A DNA stretch of 64,000 nt from Anaeromassilibacillus senegalensis (GTDB lineage Bacteria; Bacillota; Clostridia; Oscillospirales; Acutalibacteraceae): assembly GCF_001261775.1 (NCBI RefSeq), contig NZ_LN868537.1, positions 1 through 64,000 of the forward strand, given 5' to 3'. The translations under genes and the position numbers were made by a program. The notes below the pieces were generated by a model, which was given only the letters and a program-made list of their open reading frames with translations, was not told the DNA's origin and searched no databases. This document shows positions 63,295 through 64,000 of this stretch, one piece after another (position 1 is the first letter of the stretch; each line of letters starts with the position of its first letter).

Positions 63295-64000
63295 TTAATT
63301 AACCTTAACGACAGGAAACAAAATTTGGAAGGTGGTACCAGCGCCGGGAATAGTGGAAACCGAAATGGTCCCGCTGTGGAGTTCAATAATACTTTTTGCG
63401 ATCGCCAGCCCCAGACCGGAACCTTCCGGCTTTTTTTCGGTGCTGGTACCGCGATAATATCGGTCAAAGAGATGTGCCATTTCTTCCGCCGTCATGCCGT
63501 TCCCATTGTCAGAAATGTCCACTCGAACCGTTTCACCGGAGCCTGAAACCCGCAGGGTAACCTCTGTATCTGCCCGGCCATGTACAAAAGAGTTGATGAC
63601 CAGGTTGCGGAAAGCCCGCGTGAAAAGTGTCTGGTCAAACGTAAAGTCAATGTATTCCGAGCTGCTCTCAAAATGAACGGTCCGATTTTCATAATCCGGG
63701 GTGTTCAGAAGGTCAATGACCAGTTCTCTTAAAAAGCGGACCATATTTTGTTCGTTGCGTTTTAAGGGGAACATCCCATTTTCCAATTGATAGGTCAGTT
63801 TCAAATCGTCAATCAACGTCTCCATGTATGCCGCGTTTTTCAGCAGGATACCGGCATAGCGCTTGCATTGCTGCTCGCTGGTATTGCCGTCTTCCAGCAG
63901 CATTTCCGCATAGCCCTTGATCGGGGAGAGCGGTGTTTTTAGGTCGTGGGTAATATTGGCAATCCATTCCTCCCGTATCTTTTCCGTCTGCGTTTGCAGC
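63295..64000 (-). CDS. Sensor histidine kinase, C-terminal part (5' end outside window)
   Basis: About 234 residues are in view. The frame runs past 64000. The HisKA H-box is EEWIANITHDLKTPLSPIKGYAEML. The ATP-binding part has the N box FRNLVINSFVHG, G1 DISDNGNGMTAEE, and G2 GSGLGLAIAKSIIELHSG. It is probably the sensor of a two-component system that controls the ABC transporter genes beside it; the regulator gene would lie further right. Confidence 0.93.
   Translation of the reverse strand, partial: LQTQTEKIREEWIANITHDLKTPLSPIKGYAEMLLEDGNTSEQQCKRYAGILLKNAAYMETLIDDLKLTYQLENGMFPLKRNEQNMVRFLRELVIDLLNTPDYENRTVHFESSSEYIDFTFDQTLFTRAFRNLVINSFVHGRADTEVTLRVSGSGETVRVDISDNGNGMTAEEMAHLFDRYYRGTSTEKKPEGSGLGLAIAKSIIELHSGTISVSTIPGAGTTFQILFPVVKVN

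Overview
The window looks like a chromosome segment of a spore-forming Firmicute of class Clostridia, most likely Oscillospirales. The grounds are mid-GC DNA, AGGAGG-type ribosome sites with many TTG/GTG starts, CIRCE heat-shock operators, an Fe-S L-serine dehydratase split into two subunits, an XpaC-TelA pair, tRNAs with encoded CCA ends, and the start of a gene resembling a conserved clostridial (spore-coat-like) protein. I cannot name the species.

Positions 1 to about 26,720 are the structural, lysis and accessory part of a tailed (siphovirus-like) prophage; integrase, repressor and replication genes lie left of the window. The order is terminase small and large subunits, portal, minor capsid (with a fused HEYGH metallopeptidase-like domain), scaffold, major capsid, connectors, tail tube, tail-assembly chaperones, tape measure, distal tail and fibre genes, carbohydrate-binding protein, amidase endolysin, holin, and a BppU-like/SGNH-hydrolase receptor-binding protein. 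An accessory island (10.5-12.25 kb) interrupts the tail cluster between chaperones and tape measure. It holds a reversed zinc-ribbon membrane protein, a ribbon-helix-helix regulator with a matching operator, an unknown 60-residue-class protein, and a mini-CRISPR unit whose 32-nt repeat has type I-C form. The unit has its own promoter and terminator. Downstream of the lysis and fibre genes is a second CRISPR element: a 509-residue TnpB/Cas12-like effector with an intact RuvC D-E-D triad but no zinc finger, and a 9-repeat, 8-spacer array, with no cas1 or cas2 nearby. A sigma-factor/membrane-protein pair follows. The right end of the prophage appears to lie inside a conserved host gene, whose first 34 codons remain at 26,725-26,829.

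From 26.8 kb onward the DNA is host chromosome. It contains clpB under a CIRCE operator, XpaC-TelA, a TipA-like MerR regulator, a WYL regulator, nfo (endonuclease IV) and hsp20 (second CIRCE). A long nucleoside salvage locus follows, all on the + strand: deoB, deoD, a BMP-type nucleoside ABC importer, deoC, cdd and pyrimidine-nucleoside phosphorylase. It would take up nucleosides, release bases, and feed deoxyribose phosphate into central metabolism. Next come enolase, glutathione peroxidase, a cytosolic RICIN-domain protein, sdaAB/sdaAA, a lipoprotein hydrolase, tRNA-Gln and tRNA-Pro, a UvrA2-like ABC protein, small redox/flavin proteins, and on the minus strand a histidine kinase (partial), an FMN-binding protein and a MacB/FtsX-type ABC transporter.

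The most notable content is the pair of unrelated CRISPR-type elements in one prophage: a solitary type I-C-like repeat unit (candidate RNA anti-CRISPR or anti-competitor mini-array) and a minimal type V-like single-effector system.
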